From NCBI RefSeq assembly GCF_900105925.1, contig NZ_LT629791.1, forward strand, positions 4,930,001-4,994,000: a stretch of 64,000 nt of DNA. Reading direction: 5' to 3'. The position numbers were made by a program, and so were the translations under genes. Below, piece by piece: positions 26,484 through 35,395 of the stretch (positions are counted from its first letter, which is position 1; each line of letters opens with the position of its first letter). Origin of the DNA: Jiangella alkaliphila (GTDB lineage Bacteria > Actinomycetota > Actinomycetes > Jiangellales > Jiangellaceae). The notes beneath the pieces are model-generated. The model was given only the letters and a program-made list of their open reading frames with translations, ran no database searches and had not been told where the DNA came from.

Positions 26484-26957
26484 ATGTATCCGAGAATCGC
26501 GGCGGCGCTCACCGCCGCGGCAGTCATCGCAGCGACAGCAGGCAATGCTGCGACGGCGCTCGCCGCACCCGACCAAGCCGCTCCGACGAGCAGCGCCCAC
26601 GCCCCGAGCCGGCAGAGCTCCACCCTGCCCGCACCAACCCACCTGGCGGGAACGACCGTCGCCTTCGCGGACGCTCCGGACCTGTTCTTCCACTGGCGCC
26701 TTCCCGACGGTGTCGGCCGGAACGTCGACTTCGAGCTCTACCTCGGCGACTCCCCGACGCCGTTCGCGTCCAGCGCCACCCACAGCCCCGCCACCACCCC
26801 CTACGCGAGCTTCGACTGGTGGCGGAACACCGCAACGCTGATCGAGTTCCCCATGCCGGTCGGCACCTACGACATCACCCTCCGATACCGGGACCAGGAC
26901 GGCAGGCTGTCCGCCCCGAGCAACCCCGTCCGGTTCACCGGGCTCGCCTATCCGTAG
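26484..26957 (+). CDS. secreted protein of unknown function
   Basis: A 157-residue protein with a Sec signal peptide (RIAAALTAAAVIAATAGNAATALA, cleavage after ALA near residue 28), a Ser/Pro/Ala linker and a ~105-residue beta-sandwich-like domain (VAFADAPDLFFHWRLPDG, GRNVDFELYLGDS, TYDITLRYRDQDGRLS) resembling a fibronectin-III/Ig-type module. A very strong AAGGAGG (26473-26479) and a 13-base gap after the VOC gene place it in the same operon. The gene is not recognised further. Confidence 0.75.
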   Translation: MYPRIAAALTAAAVIAATAGNAATALAAPDQAAPTSSAHAPSRQSSTLPAPTHLAGTTVAFADAPDLFFHWRLPDGVGRNVDFELYLGDSPTPFASSATHSPATTPYASFDWWRNTATLIEFPMPVGTYDITLRYRDQDGRLSAPSNPVRFTGLAYP

Positions 26958-27036
26958 GCCAGTCAGGTCACTAACCGTCGGCGTTCCGCTGCCGACCGGA
27001 TCCCCAGACCTTTCGCCTCGGGAACGGAGTACCCAG

Positions 27037-27662
27037 GTGGACACTGACAGCAGTAAGACGCGCCCGAAGACGGCTGTCAAGCGGCGAATGAGTCGGCTGC
27101 GACGCCGCAAGCACACTGCACTTCCGGCTGCCTTGATGGCTTCCTGGCCACTCTTGTCGCCGCGACGCCCACTTCGTCCGCGACGCCGGCGCCACAGGCG
27201 GATCGAACAGACGAATCAGGCTACTGGGCTCCGCTTTCGGCGCCTCCCGACGACATCATCGAGCCTCTGGCTGAGTCAGCCATCATCATTGCCGGCAACT
27301 GTTTTTTCCGGCAGGGTGCCGAAAATGTGCATGTTTCGAAGGCTCAGCCTCGAGCCGCATCGGCGCACGGCTATTGGAAACAGGTGGCTGGCACGTGTCC
27401 GAGTACGGCGAACGTGGACATTTTCTTGCAGGCGAGGTTCTGTACCCCCGCTGGCTGTGGTTGGAGGACGGTTGCGTCCGGCAGCCTCAACGTCAGGCCA
27501 GGCACCGGGCATGGCTTTCGGGCTACGGCGAGGGAGGCATGCTCGTCCAGCGCCACCGTGGGATACCGCTCCTTCGTCGATGTGGACCTACCCGGAATTG
27601 CCGATCCGCCCGGTGACACCTTCTCGCCTGCGATGAACCTTCCGTGTTACCCATCCTCCTGA
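27037..27662 (+). pseudogene. secreted Cys-containing protein broken by a one-base frameshift
   Basis: GTG at 27037 (GGAACGGAG upstream) opens a frame with a basic n-region (RRMSRLRRRKH) and the start of a hydrophobic core (TALPAALMA). Near 27136-27142 the coding frame shifts: the signal peptide continues in another frame as FLATLVAATPTSSATPAP and then as a plausible mature protein (DESGYWAPLSAPPDD, AGNCFFRQGAENVHVS, RFCTPAGCGW, ending LPCYPSS) to TGA at 27660. Adding one base restores about 208 residues with six Cys. Codon GC content is lower than that of neighbours. Either a real null allele or a base-calling error in the assembly. Confidence 0.65.
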
Positions 27663-27735
27663 TGTGCCGGCTGATCCCCCTCCGATCAAGGCCGGCAGGG
27701 AGGTTGTGCGCCTTTGCCCCTCGGGCGTCAACCAG

Positions 27736-27779
27736 GGCACGGCGGGACCAAGGATCCGTGAGGGTTCACCCGCCGTGCC
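27736..27779. terminator. inverted repeat at the 3' ends of convergent genes
   Basis: GGCACGGCGGG (27736-27746) and CCCGCCGTGCC (27769-27779) form a perfect 11-bp stem with a 22-nt loop. It overlaps the stop region of the LuxR response-regulator gene. No U-tract follows, so it may be a transcription or RNA-stability barrier rather than a classical terminator. Confidence 0.5.
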
Positions 27780-28461
27780 GTCCTCCTTGCCCGCCCTGCT
27801 CCGGGTCCACGAGGCCGTTCTCGTAGGCGAACACCACCACCTGCACGCGGTCGCGCAGCTCGAGCTTGGCCAGGATGCGCCCGACGTGCACCTTGACGGT
27901 GGCCTCGGAGACGAAGAGCCGCGCGGCGATCTCGGCGTTGGTCCGCCCACGAGCCAGCTCGCCCAGGACCTGACGCTCGCGCTCGGTGAGCTGGTCCAGC
28001 CGCTCGTCGACGGGTGATCGGCCGGTCGACGTTGGCAGGTGGTGGGCGAAGGCCTCGATCAGCCGGCGGGTGACGGCGGGCGCGACGGCCGCGTCACCCG
28101 AGGCGACGACCCGGATGCCGGCCAGCAGGTCCGCCGGCGTCGCGTCCTTGAGCAGGAACCCGCTCGCGCCCGCCCGCAACGCCGCGAACACGTACTCGTC
28201 CAGGTCGAACGTCGTGAGGACGAGGATGCGCGCGTCCCCGCCGGCCGCCACGATCTGCCGGGTGGCCTCGATGCCGTCCATGGCCGGCATCCGCACGTCC
28301 ATGAGCACGACGTCGGGCCGGAGCGCGCGCGTCATGGTGACGGCCTCGGCGCCGTTGCCGGCCTCGCCCACGACGTCGAGGTCGGGCTGCTGCTCGAGCA
28401 GGGCGCGGAACCCGAGCCGCAGCAGCGACTGGTCGTCCACCAGGAGCACCCGGATGGTCAC
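27766..28461 (-). CDS. NarL/LuxR-family response regulator
   Basis: A 231-residue two-component regulator. Receiver domain residues 1-120 with acidic pocket VDD (8-10), phospho-acceptor Asp55 in VVLMDVRMP and the Lys in FLLKDATP. C-terminal LuxR helix-turn-helix (LTERERQVLGELARGRTNAEI ... VSEATVKVHVGRIL). The GTG at 28461 overlaps the histidine-kinase stop (GTGA), fixing the start. It acts with the upstream kinase, probably to regulate the ABC transporter in the same operon. Confidence 0.93.
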   Translation of the reverse strand: MTIRVLLVDDQSLLRLGFRALLEQQPDLDVVGEAGNGAEAVTMTRALRPDVVLMDVRMPAMDGIEATRQIVAAGGDARILVLTTFDLDEYVFAALRAGASGFLLKDATPADLLAGIRVVASGDAAVAPAVTRRLIEAFAHHLPTSTGRSPVDERLDQLTERERQVLGELARGRTNAEIAARLFVSEATVKVHVGRILAKLELRDRVQVVVFAYENGLVDPEQGGQGGRHGG

Positions 28462-29642
28462 GTGTCCTCGCTCGGGTCGATCGGAAGGTGCAGACGGACG
28501 CGCCAGCCGGCCCCAGGGCACGGGCCGGCGTCGATCCGTCCGCCGAAGGAGGCCGCCCGCTCCATCATCCCGGTCAGGCCGTGCCCCGGCGCCGCGCGAC
28601 CGGCCGGCTGGCCGGCGCCGTCGTCGACGATCTCGACGTCGACGCCACCGGCCGAGTACCGCAGCCGGACCTGCGCCCTGGCCCGTGGCCCGGCGTGCTT
28701 CATCGTGTTCGTGAGCGCTTCCTGGACGACGCGGTAGACGGTCAGGCCGGCGCCCGGGCCCCAGTCGCCAGGCACACGCTCCTGGGTGACGGCGACGTCC
28801 ACGCCCGCGGCGCGCACCTGATCGACCAGCTCGTCGAGGTCGTCGAGGCCGGGCTGCGGGGCCGGCGCACCGGCCGGCGAGGCCGCGGGTCCCTCGGCCT
28901 CGCCGTCGCGCAGCAGGCCCACCAGCCGCCGGATCTCCCCCAGCGCCTCGCGGCCGGTCGCCGACGACTTCTCCATCATGCCCACGGCCCGCTCCGGAGC
29001 GGCCCGGGTCGTCGCCGCCGCGCCGTCGGACAACGCGACCATGACGGCGAGGTTGTGCGCGACGATGTCGTGCATCTCGCGGGCGATCCGGGCCCGTTCG
29101 GCCGCCGCGGCGAGCCTGGCCTGCTGGTCACGTTCCCGCTCCAGGCGGCGGGCCCGTTCCTCCAGCTCCGCCAGGTAGGCCCGGCGGGTCTGCAGGTTCA
29201 CCCCCAGCAGCGCCGCCGCGGCGAACAGGCCGGCCAGCGCCACGACGTCCCACCACGGCCCGCCGTTGCTCACCCAGCCCACGGTGAACGGGACGACGAG
29301 CGCGGCCGGCGCCCAGAGGTGCCGCCGCGGCCGGTAGCGGGCCACGGTGTACAGGGCGATCATCGGGACGACCAGCAGGGAGAACCCGCTGACGTCGTCA
29401 CCGTCGCCGTCGCCGACCCACACCAGGCCGACGAGCACGATGACCCAGAAGACGACCACCGGGACACGGCGCCGCCACACGAGCGGCACATGGAGCGCGG
29501 CGAACCACACCCAGCCGCCGCCGGAGACCTGGCCGAGCTCGGCCGCCGCCTGCGCCGAGACCGCCGCCACCACGCCCGCCAAGGCCGCGTCGACCACCTG
29601 CGGGTGACGCCGAGCGGCGGCCTGGACGGTCGACATGGCCAT
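28458..29642 (-). CDS. sensor histidine kinase (HisKA_3 type)
   Basis: A 394-residue membrane kinase. The N-terminal half has about five transmembrane helices with very short loops (intramembrane-type sensor). A coiled linker (residues ~150-185) leads to the HisKA_3 dimerisation helix with phosphoryl His191 in REMHDIVAHN, then the ATPase domain with VVQEALTNTMKHAG (N-box) and VEIVDDGAG (G1). The signal is unknown. It is 19 bases after the permease gene and overlaps the regulator by four bases. Confidence 0.92.
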   Translation of the reverse strand: MAMSTVQAAARRHPQVVDAALAGVVAAVSAQAAAELGQVSGGGWVWFAALHVPLVWRRRVPVVVFWVIVLVGLVWVGDGDGDDVSGFSLLVVPMIALYTVARYRPRRHLWAPAALVVPFTVGWVSNGGPWWDVVALAGLFAAAALLGVNLQTRRAYLAELEERARRLERERDQQARLAAAAERARIAREMHDIVAHNLAVMVALSDGAAATTRAAPERAVGMMEKSSATGREALGEIRRLVGLLRDGEAEGPAASPAGAPAPQPGLDDLDELVDQVRAAGVDVAVTQERVPGDWGPGAGLTVYRVVQEALTNTMKHAGPRARAQVRLRYSAGGVDVEIVDDGAGQPAGRAAPGHGLTGMMERAASFGGRIDAGPCPGAGWRVRLHLPIDPSEDT

Positions 29643-29661
29643 CAGCGTACGGTCGCCACGG

Positions 29662-30465
29662 CTACGCGTCCCGAGCTCGCAGGACGGCCACGCCGCCGGC
29701 GATGAAGACGCCGGCCCAGGCCGCGAGCACCAGGGCCCCGGCGCCGGGCGACAGCATCCACGGAAACGTCTCGCTGCCCCCGACCGTGTACATCGCCTGG
29801 CCGGCGAACGTGGGGACGTACGGCATGACGTCGCCCTCGATCGACTCGGGCAGCATCGGCCGCAGCAGCGCGGGCACGATCAGGACGGAGCCCGCGTAGG
29901 CGGCCAGCCCACCCGCCGTGTGCCGCAGCATCGCCCCGAGGCCCAGACCCAGCACGGCCAGCCCGACCGGTGCGACCGCCGCTCCGAGCGTCGCCCGCAC
30001 GACCCCTGCGTCGGCGAGCGTGACCTCGCCGGCCGCGCCCGCGAACGCCTGGTGGACCACGAACGCCGCCACGCACACCACGACCGTGACCGGCAACGTC
30101 GCGGCGACCAGCACGAGCGCCTTGGCCGTCAGCACCGGCACCCGGCGAGGCACCGCCGTCAGCGTCGCCCGGATCAGCCCCGACCCGTACTCGCCGGTCA
30201 TCAGCACGACCCCGAACACGCCGAGGACCAGCGACAGCCCGTCGACCCCGAAGAACGCGCTCTCGACGGCCCCGTCGACGGTCACGGCCACGTCGTCTCG
30301 CCGCGTCGCCCAGCCGACGACGCCCGCGAGGCCGACGGTGAACAGCCCGGCCAGACCCAGCACCCACCACGTCGACCGCAAGGACCACAGCTTGGTCCAC
30401 TCCGAGCGCACCACTGCCCTGAAACTCACACGGTACCCGCCGGCACCGGCAGCGTTGATCGTCAT
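29662..30465 (-). CDS. ABC transporter permease (ABC2 type)
   Basis: A 267-residue membrane protein with six hydrophobic segments; the N-terminus SFRAVVRSEWTKLWSLRSTWW is typical of actinobacterial ABC-2 exporter permeases. It overlaps the ATPase stop by four bases (ATGA at 30462-30465). It forms an exporter with the ATPase, next to a two-component system that likely controls it. The substrate is unknown; drugs or lipids are usual in the family. Confidence 0.88.
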   Translation of the reverse strand: MTINAAGAGGYRVSFRAVVRSEWTKLWSLRSTWWVLGLAGLFTVGLAGVVGWATRRDDVAVTVDGAVESAFFGVDGLSLVLGVFGVVLMTGEYGSGLIRATLTAVPRRVPVLTAKALVLVAATLPVTVVVCVAAFVVHQAFAGAAGEVTLADAGVVRATLGAAVAPVGLAVLGLGLGAMLRHTAGGLAAYAGSVLIVPALLRPMLPESIEGDVMPYVPTFAGQAMYTVGGSETFPWMLSPGAGALVLAAWAGVFIAGGVAVLRARDA

Positions 30466-31382
30466 GCCGCACTCCTCTCCCGCTCGTCCCGGTACTCCAC
30501 CGAGTCGTCGGTCAGCTCCATGTAGGCCTGCTCCAGCGAGGCCCGCGCCGGGGTGAGCTCGTACAGCGCCAGGTCGTGCTGACGCGCCAGCTCCCCGATC
30601 GTCTCCACCGCGAGGCCGCTCACCTGGAGCACACCCGACGCCTCGCTGGTCACCCGTGCCCCATGCCGCACGAGCACGTCGCGCAGCTCGGCCGCCTGCG
30701 GGGACCGCACCGACGTCCGATCCACCACGACCCGCGCGATCAGCTCGTCGACGGACGTGTCGGCCAGCAGCCGGCCCCGGCCGATGATCACCAGGTGCTC
30801 CGCCGTCATCGCCATCTCGCTCATCAGGTGGCTGGAGACCAGGACGGTGCGTCCCTCCGCCGCCAGCTGCTTGAGCAGGTTGCGGATCCACAGCACGCCG
30901 TCCGGATCGAGGCCGTTGACCGGCTCGTCCAGGATCACCACGGCGGGATCCCCGAGCAGGGCGGCGGCGATCCCGAGCCGCTGACTCATGCCGAGGGAGA
31001 AGCCACCGGCACGGCGGTCTGCCACCGCCTCCAGACCCACCGCCCCGAGCACCTCGTCGACCCGCTTCGCGGCGAAGCCGTGGGTCTGCGCCAGCGCCAG
31101 GAGATGCTTGCGTGCGCTCCGGCCACGGTGGACGGCCTTGGCGTCCAGCAGCGCTCCGACCTCGCACAATGGTGCCCTGTGCTGCGCGTAGGCGACGCCG
31201 TTCACCAGCGCGGCCCCGCCGCTCGGGCGGTCCAGTCCCACGATCATGCGCATTGTGGTCGACTTGCCCGCGCCGTTGGGTCCGAGGAACCCGGTCACCT
31301 GCCCTGGCGGCACGGTGAAGGAGAGTCCATCGACGGCGATCGAATCGCCGAAGCGTTTGGTCAGTCCCGATATCTCGATCAT
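30462..31382 (-). CDS. ABC transporter ATPase (drug-exporter type)
   Basis: A 306-residue ATPase: Walker A GPNGAGKSTTMRM (about 35-47), signature FSLGMSQRLGIAAALLG, Walker B VVILDEPVNGLDPDGV, H-loop TVLVSSHLMSEM, followed by the ~90-residue C-terminal extension usual in DrrA/CcmA-like exporters. It is the first gene of a four-gene minus-strand operon (ATPase, permease, kinase, regulator). Confidence 0.92.
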   Translation of the reverse strand: MIEISGLTKRFGDSIAVDGLSFTVPPGQVTGFLGPNGAGKSTTMRMIVGLDRPSGGAALVNGVAYAQHRAPLCEVGALLDAKAVHRGRSARKHLLALAQTHGFAAKRVDEVLGAVGLEAVADRRAGGFSLGMSQRLGIAAALLGDPAVVILDEPVNGLDPDGVLWIRNLLKQLAAEGRTVLVSSHLMSEMAMTAEHLVIIGRGRLLADTSVDELIARVVVDRTSVRSPQAAELRDVLVRHGARVTSEASGVLQVSGLAVETIGELARQHDLALYELTPARASLEQAYMELTDDSVEYRDERERSAA

Positions 31383-31521
31383 GAGATCGACACTAGGAAG
31401 GCGCCTGCCACCCCCGCGATCGTCTCGCGGCTAGTGTCTGCGCCGTCGAGTACGCCTCAGGTCGTACGGCGGCGTCCGAAACCTTCAAGACCAGGGGCCG
31501 GCGGTGGTGCACGATGCCTGT

Positions 31522-32853
31522 ATGGACATCGAAGGCGTCGGGCCTGGTGACAGCCGCTACGACACGCTGCGGGCCGGCTTCAATCTCGCCGTCACGCACG
31601 AGCCGGCGCTGATCGTCGAGGCGCGCTCGGCGGACGACGTGGCCGCAGCTGTGGCGGCCGCGACCGGCGAACGCCGGCCGGTCGGCGTCATGAACACCGG
31701 GCACGGGCCGTCGGTGCCGGCCGACGGCGCCGTCCTGATCCGCACCGGAGGGCTGTCCGGCGTTCAGGTCGACCCGGGCCGGCGGGTCGCCAGGGTCGAG
31801 GCCGGCGCCTGCTGGCGCGACGTCATCGCCGCCGCCGCACCGTACGGCCTCGCCCCGCTCAACGGGTCCAGCCCTGACGTCGGCGTCGCCGGCTACACGC
31901 TCGGCGGCGGCGTGGGCCTGCTGGGCCGGCGGTTCGGCTTCGCCGCCGACCATGTGCACTGGATGGACGTCGTCACCGCCGACGGCCGGCTCCAGCGCGT
32001 CGACGCCGACACCGACCCGGACCTGTTCTGGGCGTTGCGTGGCGCCGGTGCGAACTTCGGCGTCGTCACGGCCATGGAGATCGCCCTGTTCCCGGTGGCG
32101 ACGCTGTACGGCGGCGAACTGTGCTTCGGCCCGGAGCATTCGGACGACGTGCTGCAGGCCTACCTGGCGTGGGCCTGCACCGCTCCGGAGACGATGGCGT
32201 CGTCGCTGCTCCTCCTGCGTTACCCGGACGATCCCGCCGTTCCGGAGCGGCTGCGTGGGCAGCACGTCACCCACCTGCGGCTCGCCGACAGCGGCGACGA
32301 CGCGGAGGCCGGCCGTACGCTCGTCGACGAGTTGCGGGCCGCCGGGCCGCGGCTCGTGGACACCGTCCGGCCGATGCCGTACGCGGACGTCGGCACGATC
32401 CACCACGACCCGACCGGCACACCGGTCGCCGCCTTCGACCGCAACGTGCTGCTGCGCGACCTCGGTGGCGACGCTGCCGCCGTCATCACGAAGCTCGCCG
32501 GGCCGGACGCGGATGCGCCGTTCCTGGTGGAGCTGCGCGCCTGGGGCGGGGCGCTGGCGAGGCAGCCGGCGGTGCCGAACGCCGTCGGCGGCCGCGACGC
32601 CGCCTTCTCGCTGCTCGCGATCGCCGGGCCGCCGGCCGAGGACCGGGCGGCCCGCGACCGGCTGCTCGCGGCCATGGAGCCGTGGTCGACCGGTGGCAGC
32701 TACCTGAACTTCAGCGGCGTCGAGCACGCCACCACGCTCGCCGCGCGCCACTACCGGCCCGACGACCTGACCCGGCTGCGCGCTCTCAAGGACCGCTACG
32801 ACCCGGGCCGCACCTTCAGCGTGACGTTCCCCCTCGACGCGGCGGGCGGCTGA
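31522..32853 (+). CDS. FAD-binding oxidoreductase (berberine-bridge-like)
   Basis: A 443-residue PCMH-type flavoprotein. The FAD domain has PALIVEARSADDVAAAVAAA, NTGHGP in place of the usual GGGHS loop, GYTLGGGVGLLGRRFGFAAD and LFWALRGAGANFGVVTAME. The C-terminus YDPGRTFSV is the BBE motif. The His in TGHGP is the likely covalent FAD site; the second (Cys) attachment site is not evident, so mono-covalent flavin is probable. ATG 31522 is preferred to GTG 31504. No signal peptide. The substrate is unknown. Confidence 0.88.
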   Translation: MDIEGVGPGDSRYDTLRAGFNLAVTHEPALIVEARSADDVAAAVAAATGERRPVGVMNTGHGPSVPADGAVLIRTGGLSGVQVDPGRRVARVEAGACWRDVIAAAAPYGLAPLNGSSPDVGVAGYTLGGGVGLLGRRFGFAADHVHWMDVVTADGRLQRVDADTDPDLFWALRGAGANFGVVTAMEIALFPVATLYGGELCFGPEHSDDVLQAYLAWACTAPETMASSLLLLRYPDDPAVPERLRGQHVTHLRLADSGDDAEAGRTLVDELRAAGPRLVDTVRPMPYADVGTIHHDPTGTPVAAFDRNVLLRDLGGDAAAVITKLAGPDADAPFLVELRAWGGALARQPAVPNAVGGRDAAFSLLAIAGPPAEDRAARDRLLAAMEPWSTGGSYLNFSGVEHATTLAARHYRPDDLTRLRALKDRYDPGRTFSVTFPLDAAGG

Positions 32854-32870
32854 TCGACGAGGTCACGGCC

Positions 32871-33755
32871 TCAGGCCTCGGGGATCGGGCGGCCGAAGGC
32901 CTCGAGGGTGATCTGCTCCGGCTCGGGGCCGCCGCGCACGCCGGTGTCGAGGGCGTCGATCCCGGCCAGCTGGTCCGCCGTCAGCTCGAAGTCGAAGACG
33001 TCGAAGTTCTCCGCGATCCGCGACGGGGTGACCGACTTCGGGATCACCTGGCGGCCCTGCTGCAGGTGCCAGCGCAGCATCACCTGGGCCGGCGTCTTCC
33101 CGTGCGCCCGCGCGATCTCGTTGATCACCGGGTCCCGCAGCGTGCTGCCGTGCGCGCCGTCGCGGTAGAAGGTGATGCCGCCGATCGGCGACCACGCCTG
33201 CGACACGATGCCGTGCTCGGCGTCGACGGCGAGCAGCTCGGACTGGCGGAAGTACGGGTGCACCTCGATCTGGTTCACCGCCGGCACCACCGACGTCGCC
33301 GCCATCAACCGGGTCAGATGCGCGGGCATGAAGTTGCTGACCCCGATCGCCCGCACCCGCCCGTCGCCCAGCAGCGTCTCCAACGCCCGGTACGCGGCGA
33401 TCGTGCGGTCGAACTCGCCCGGCAGCGCCTGGTGCAGGATCAGCAGGTCGATCCGCTCGACGCCGAGCTTGCCGGCGCTCTTGTCGAACGCGTGCAGCGT
33501 CTCGTCGTACCCGTAGTCGCTGATCCACACCTTCGTCTCGACGAACAGCTCCGAGCGGTCCAGGCCGGAGCGGCGGATCGCCTCACCCACCTCCCGCTCG
33601 TTCAGATACGCCGCGGCCGTGTCGATGTGGCGGTAGCCCGTGGCCAGCGCCGTCTCGACCGCCGCCACCGTCTCCTCCGGCGGTGTCTGGAACACGCCGA
33701 ACCCGAGGGCCGGCAGCTCGACCCCGTTGTTCAGCTCGATCTGGGGAACGTTCAT
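32871..33755 (-). CDS. aldo/keto reductase
   Basis: A 294-residue TIM-barrel oxidoreductase: GVELPALGFGVFQ, YRHIDTAAAYLNEREVGEAI (catalytic Asp and Tyr), LFVETKVW (Lys), and the His of LLILHQALPG, then IGVSNFMPAHL and the NADPH motif VIPKSVTPSRIAENF. It reduces carbonyl groups with NADPH. The ATG at 33755 is preferred over one four codons upstream. Its promoter region carries the same palindrome as the XRE regulator gene, suggesting shared control. Confidence 0.92.
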   Translation of the reverse strand: MNVPQIELNNGVELPALGFGVFQTPPEETVAAVETALATGYRHIDTAAAYLNEREVGEAIRRSGLDRSELFVETKVWISDYGYDETLHAFDKSAGKLGVERIDLLILHQALPGEFDRTIAAYRALETLLGDGRVRAIGVSNFMPAHLTRLMAATSVVPAVNQIEVHPYFRQSELLAVDAEHGIVSQAWSPIGGITFYRDGAHGSTLRDPVINEIARAHGKTPAQVMLRWHLQQGRQVIPKSVTPSRIAENFDVFDFELTADQLAGIDALDTGVRGGPEPEQITLEAFGRPIPEA

Positions 33756-33806
33756 GACGTCCACGCTAGGCGCCGCGGCTGCGGCCTGGGAGTGCTTGCC
33801 GAACCA

Positions 33807-33821
33807 GGCACTGACAGTGCC
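33807..33821. promoter_or_regulatory. 15-bp palindromic operator, copy 1
   Basis: GGCACTGACAGTGCC, a perfect 7-bp inverted repeat around one base, in the divergent promoter region of the aldo/keto reductase (start 33755) and the DUF2255 gene (start 33857). A 14/15 match occurs at 35346-35360. Confidence 0.75.
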
Positions 33822-33856
33822 TCCCTCGGCCGCCGCCGGCGACCTAGCGTGAGCGC

Positions 33857-34234
33857 ATGACAGCCTGGACCGACGACGAGCTGACCCGCATCGGCAAAGC
33901 GGAAGAGCTGCAGGTCGCCTCCTACCGCGCCGACGGCACCCTCCGTCCGTACGTGACCATCTGGACCGTCCGCGCCGGCGACGACATCTACGTCCGCTCC
34001 GCCTACGGCCGCGACAACGGCTGGTTCCGGCGCGCGCTCGCCAGCGGCACCGGCCGCATCCGCGCCGGCGGCGTCGAGAGGGACGTGACGTTCGAGGAGC
34101 CGGGCGACGACGTCCACACCGCGGTCGACGAGGCCTACCACGCCAAGTACGACCGCCACGGCCCGGCCATCGTCGGCACCGTGACGGGTCCCCACGCCGT
34201 CGGCGAGACCCTCCGGGCGCTGCCCCGAGCCTGA
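33857..34234 (+). CDS. DUF2255 family protein
   Basis: A 125-residue protein with the DUF2255 pattern: WTDDELTRIGKAEELQVASYR, then RPYVTIWTVRAGDDIYVRSAYG and NGWFRRALASGTGRIRAGG; the split beta-barrel is reminiscent of flavin-reductase or F420-dependent nitroreductase-like small proteins. No catalytic assignment is possible. It is divergent from the aldo/keto reductase and probably under the same regulator. Confidence 0.82.
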   Translation: MTAWTDDELTRIGKAEELQVASYRADGTLRPYVTIWTVRAGDDIYVRSAYGRDNGWFRRALASGTGRIRAGGVERDVTFEEPGDDVHTAVDEAYHAKYDRHGPAIVGTVTGPHAVGETLRALPRA

Positions 34235-34245
34235 CGGCCCAAGCG

Positions 34246-35295
34246 TCACGGCCGGACGGCGACCTTGAGCGCGGTGCGGTCGTCCATCGCGGCGTAGGCC
34301 TTGGGGACGTCGTCCAGGGCGACGGTCCGGTCGAAGACCCGTCCGGGGTTCAGCGTGCCGTCCAGCACCGCGGGCAGCAGCTGCTCGATGTAGGCGCGGA
34401 CGGGCGCGGGTCCGCCGGTCAGGGTGATGTTGGGGAGGAAGAGGCTGCCGAACCCGATCGGCGCTTCCTCGTACTGCGGGACGCCGACGCGGCTGATGAC
34501 GCCGCCGGGGCGGACGATCCCGACGGCCTGGTCGTAGGCCGGCCGGTGCCCGACGGCTTCGAGCACGATCGGGCTGCCGCCGCCGGTGAGCTCGCGGACC
34601 TGGGCGATGCCCTCTGGACCGCGCTGAGGCACGACTTCGGTGGCGCCGAACTCGCGGCCGAGGTCGGTGCGCACCTGGTGCCGTCCCATCAGCACGATCC
34701 GCTCCGCGCCCAGCCGGGCGGCCGACAACACGGCCAGCAGGCCGACGGCGCCGTCACCGATGACGGTGACGGTGCTGCCCTCGGTCACGCCGCCGCGGAC
34801 GGCCGCGTGCCAGCCGGTGCCGTACACGTCGGACAGGGTGAGCAGACTCGCCAGCCGGGCGTCGTCGGTGCCCGCGTCGACGCCGGGGACGGCGACCAGG
34901 GTCCCGTCGGCGAACGGGACGCGGACGGCCTCGGCCTGCCCGCCGCCCGTGCCCAGGCCGGCGTCGTTCCAGAACCCGCCGAGGGCGCAGGATGTCTGCA
35001 GCCCGGCCCGGCAGAACTCGCACCGGCCGCAGGAGATCGCGAACGGGGCGATGACGAAGTCGCCGGCGCGCAGCGTGGTGACCTCGGCGCCGACCTCCTC
35101 GACCACGCCGATGAACTCGTGGCCCATCGACGTGCCGGCGTCGCTGGCCGGCATCGAGTGGTACGGGTGCAGGTCGCTGCCGCACACGCAGGCCCGGACC
35201 ACGCGCACCAGCGCGTCGGCCGGCTGCTTGATCGTCGGCTCGGGGACATCGATCACGCGGACGTCGCCCGCGCCGTACAGATAGGTGGCTCGCAT
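34246..35295 (-). CDS. zinc-dependent alcohol dehydrogenase (MDR family)
   Basis: A 349-residue medium-chain dehydrogenase. Catalytic zinc ligands Cys in ACVCGSD, His-Glu in GHEFIGVVEE; the structural zinc loop CGRCEFCRAGLQTSC supplies four Cys. The Rossmann motif is VIGDGAVGLLAVLSA (~170-185). Position after the adenine motif suggests NAD(P). It oxidises an alcohol or reduces an aldehyde. ATG 35295 faces the XRE regulator gene 100 bases away with the 15-bp palindrome between. Confidence 0.92.
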   Translation of the reverse strand: MRATYLYGAGDVRVIDVPEPTIKQPADALVRVVRACVCGSDLHPYHSMPASDAGTSMGHEFIGVVEEVGAEVTTLRAGDFVIAPFAISCGRCEFCRAGLQTSCALGGFWNDAGLGTGGGQAEAVRVPFADGTLVAVPGVDAGTDDARLASLLTLSDVYGTGWHAAVRGGVTEGSTVTVIGDGAVGLLAVLSAARLGAERIVLMGRHQVRTDLGREFGATEVVPQRGPEGIAQVRELTGGGSPIVLEAVGHRPAYDQAVGIVRPGGVISRVGVPQYEEAPIGFGSLFLPNITLTGGPAPVRAYIEQLLPAVLDGTLNPGRVFDRTVALDDVPKAYAAMDDRTALKVAVRP

Positions 35296-35345
35296 GCCTC
35301 CAGTGGACGGCACCGCCGGGCGCGCGGGGAGAGCCTGTCGTCACC

Positions 35346-35360
35346 GGTACTGCCAGTGCC
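35346..35360. promoter_or_regulatory. 15-bp palindromic operator, copy 2
   Basis: GGTACTGCCAGTGCC, a 6-of-7 inverted repeat, lies between the divergent alcohol dehydrogenase and XRE regulator genes. It matches copy 1 (33807-33821) except at positions 3 and 8. The XRE regulator encoded next to it is the obvious candidate binder. Confidence 0.75.
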
Positions 35361-35395
35361 CCCCAGCGGGCCGGGCGGCGGCCTACCGTAGGGGC

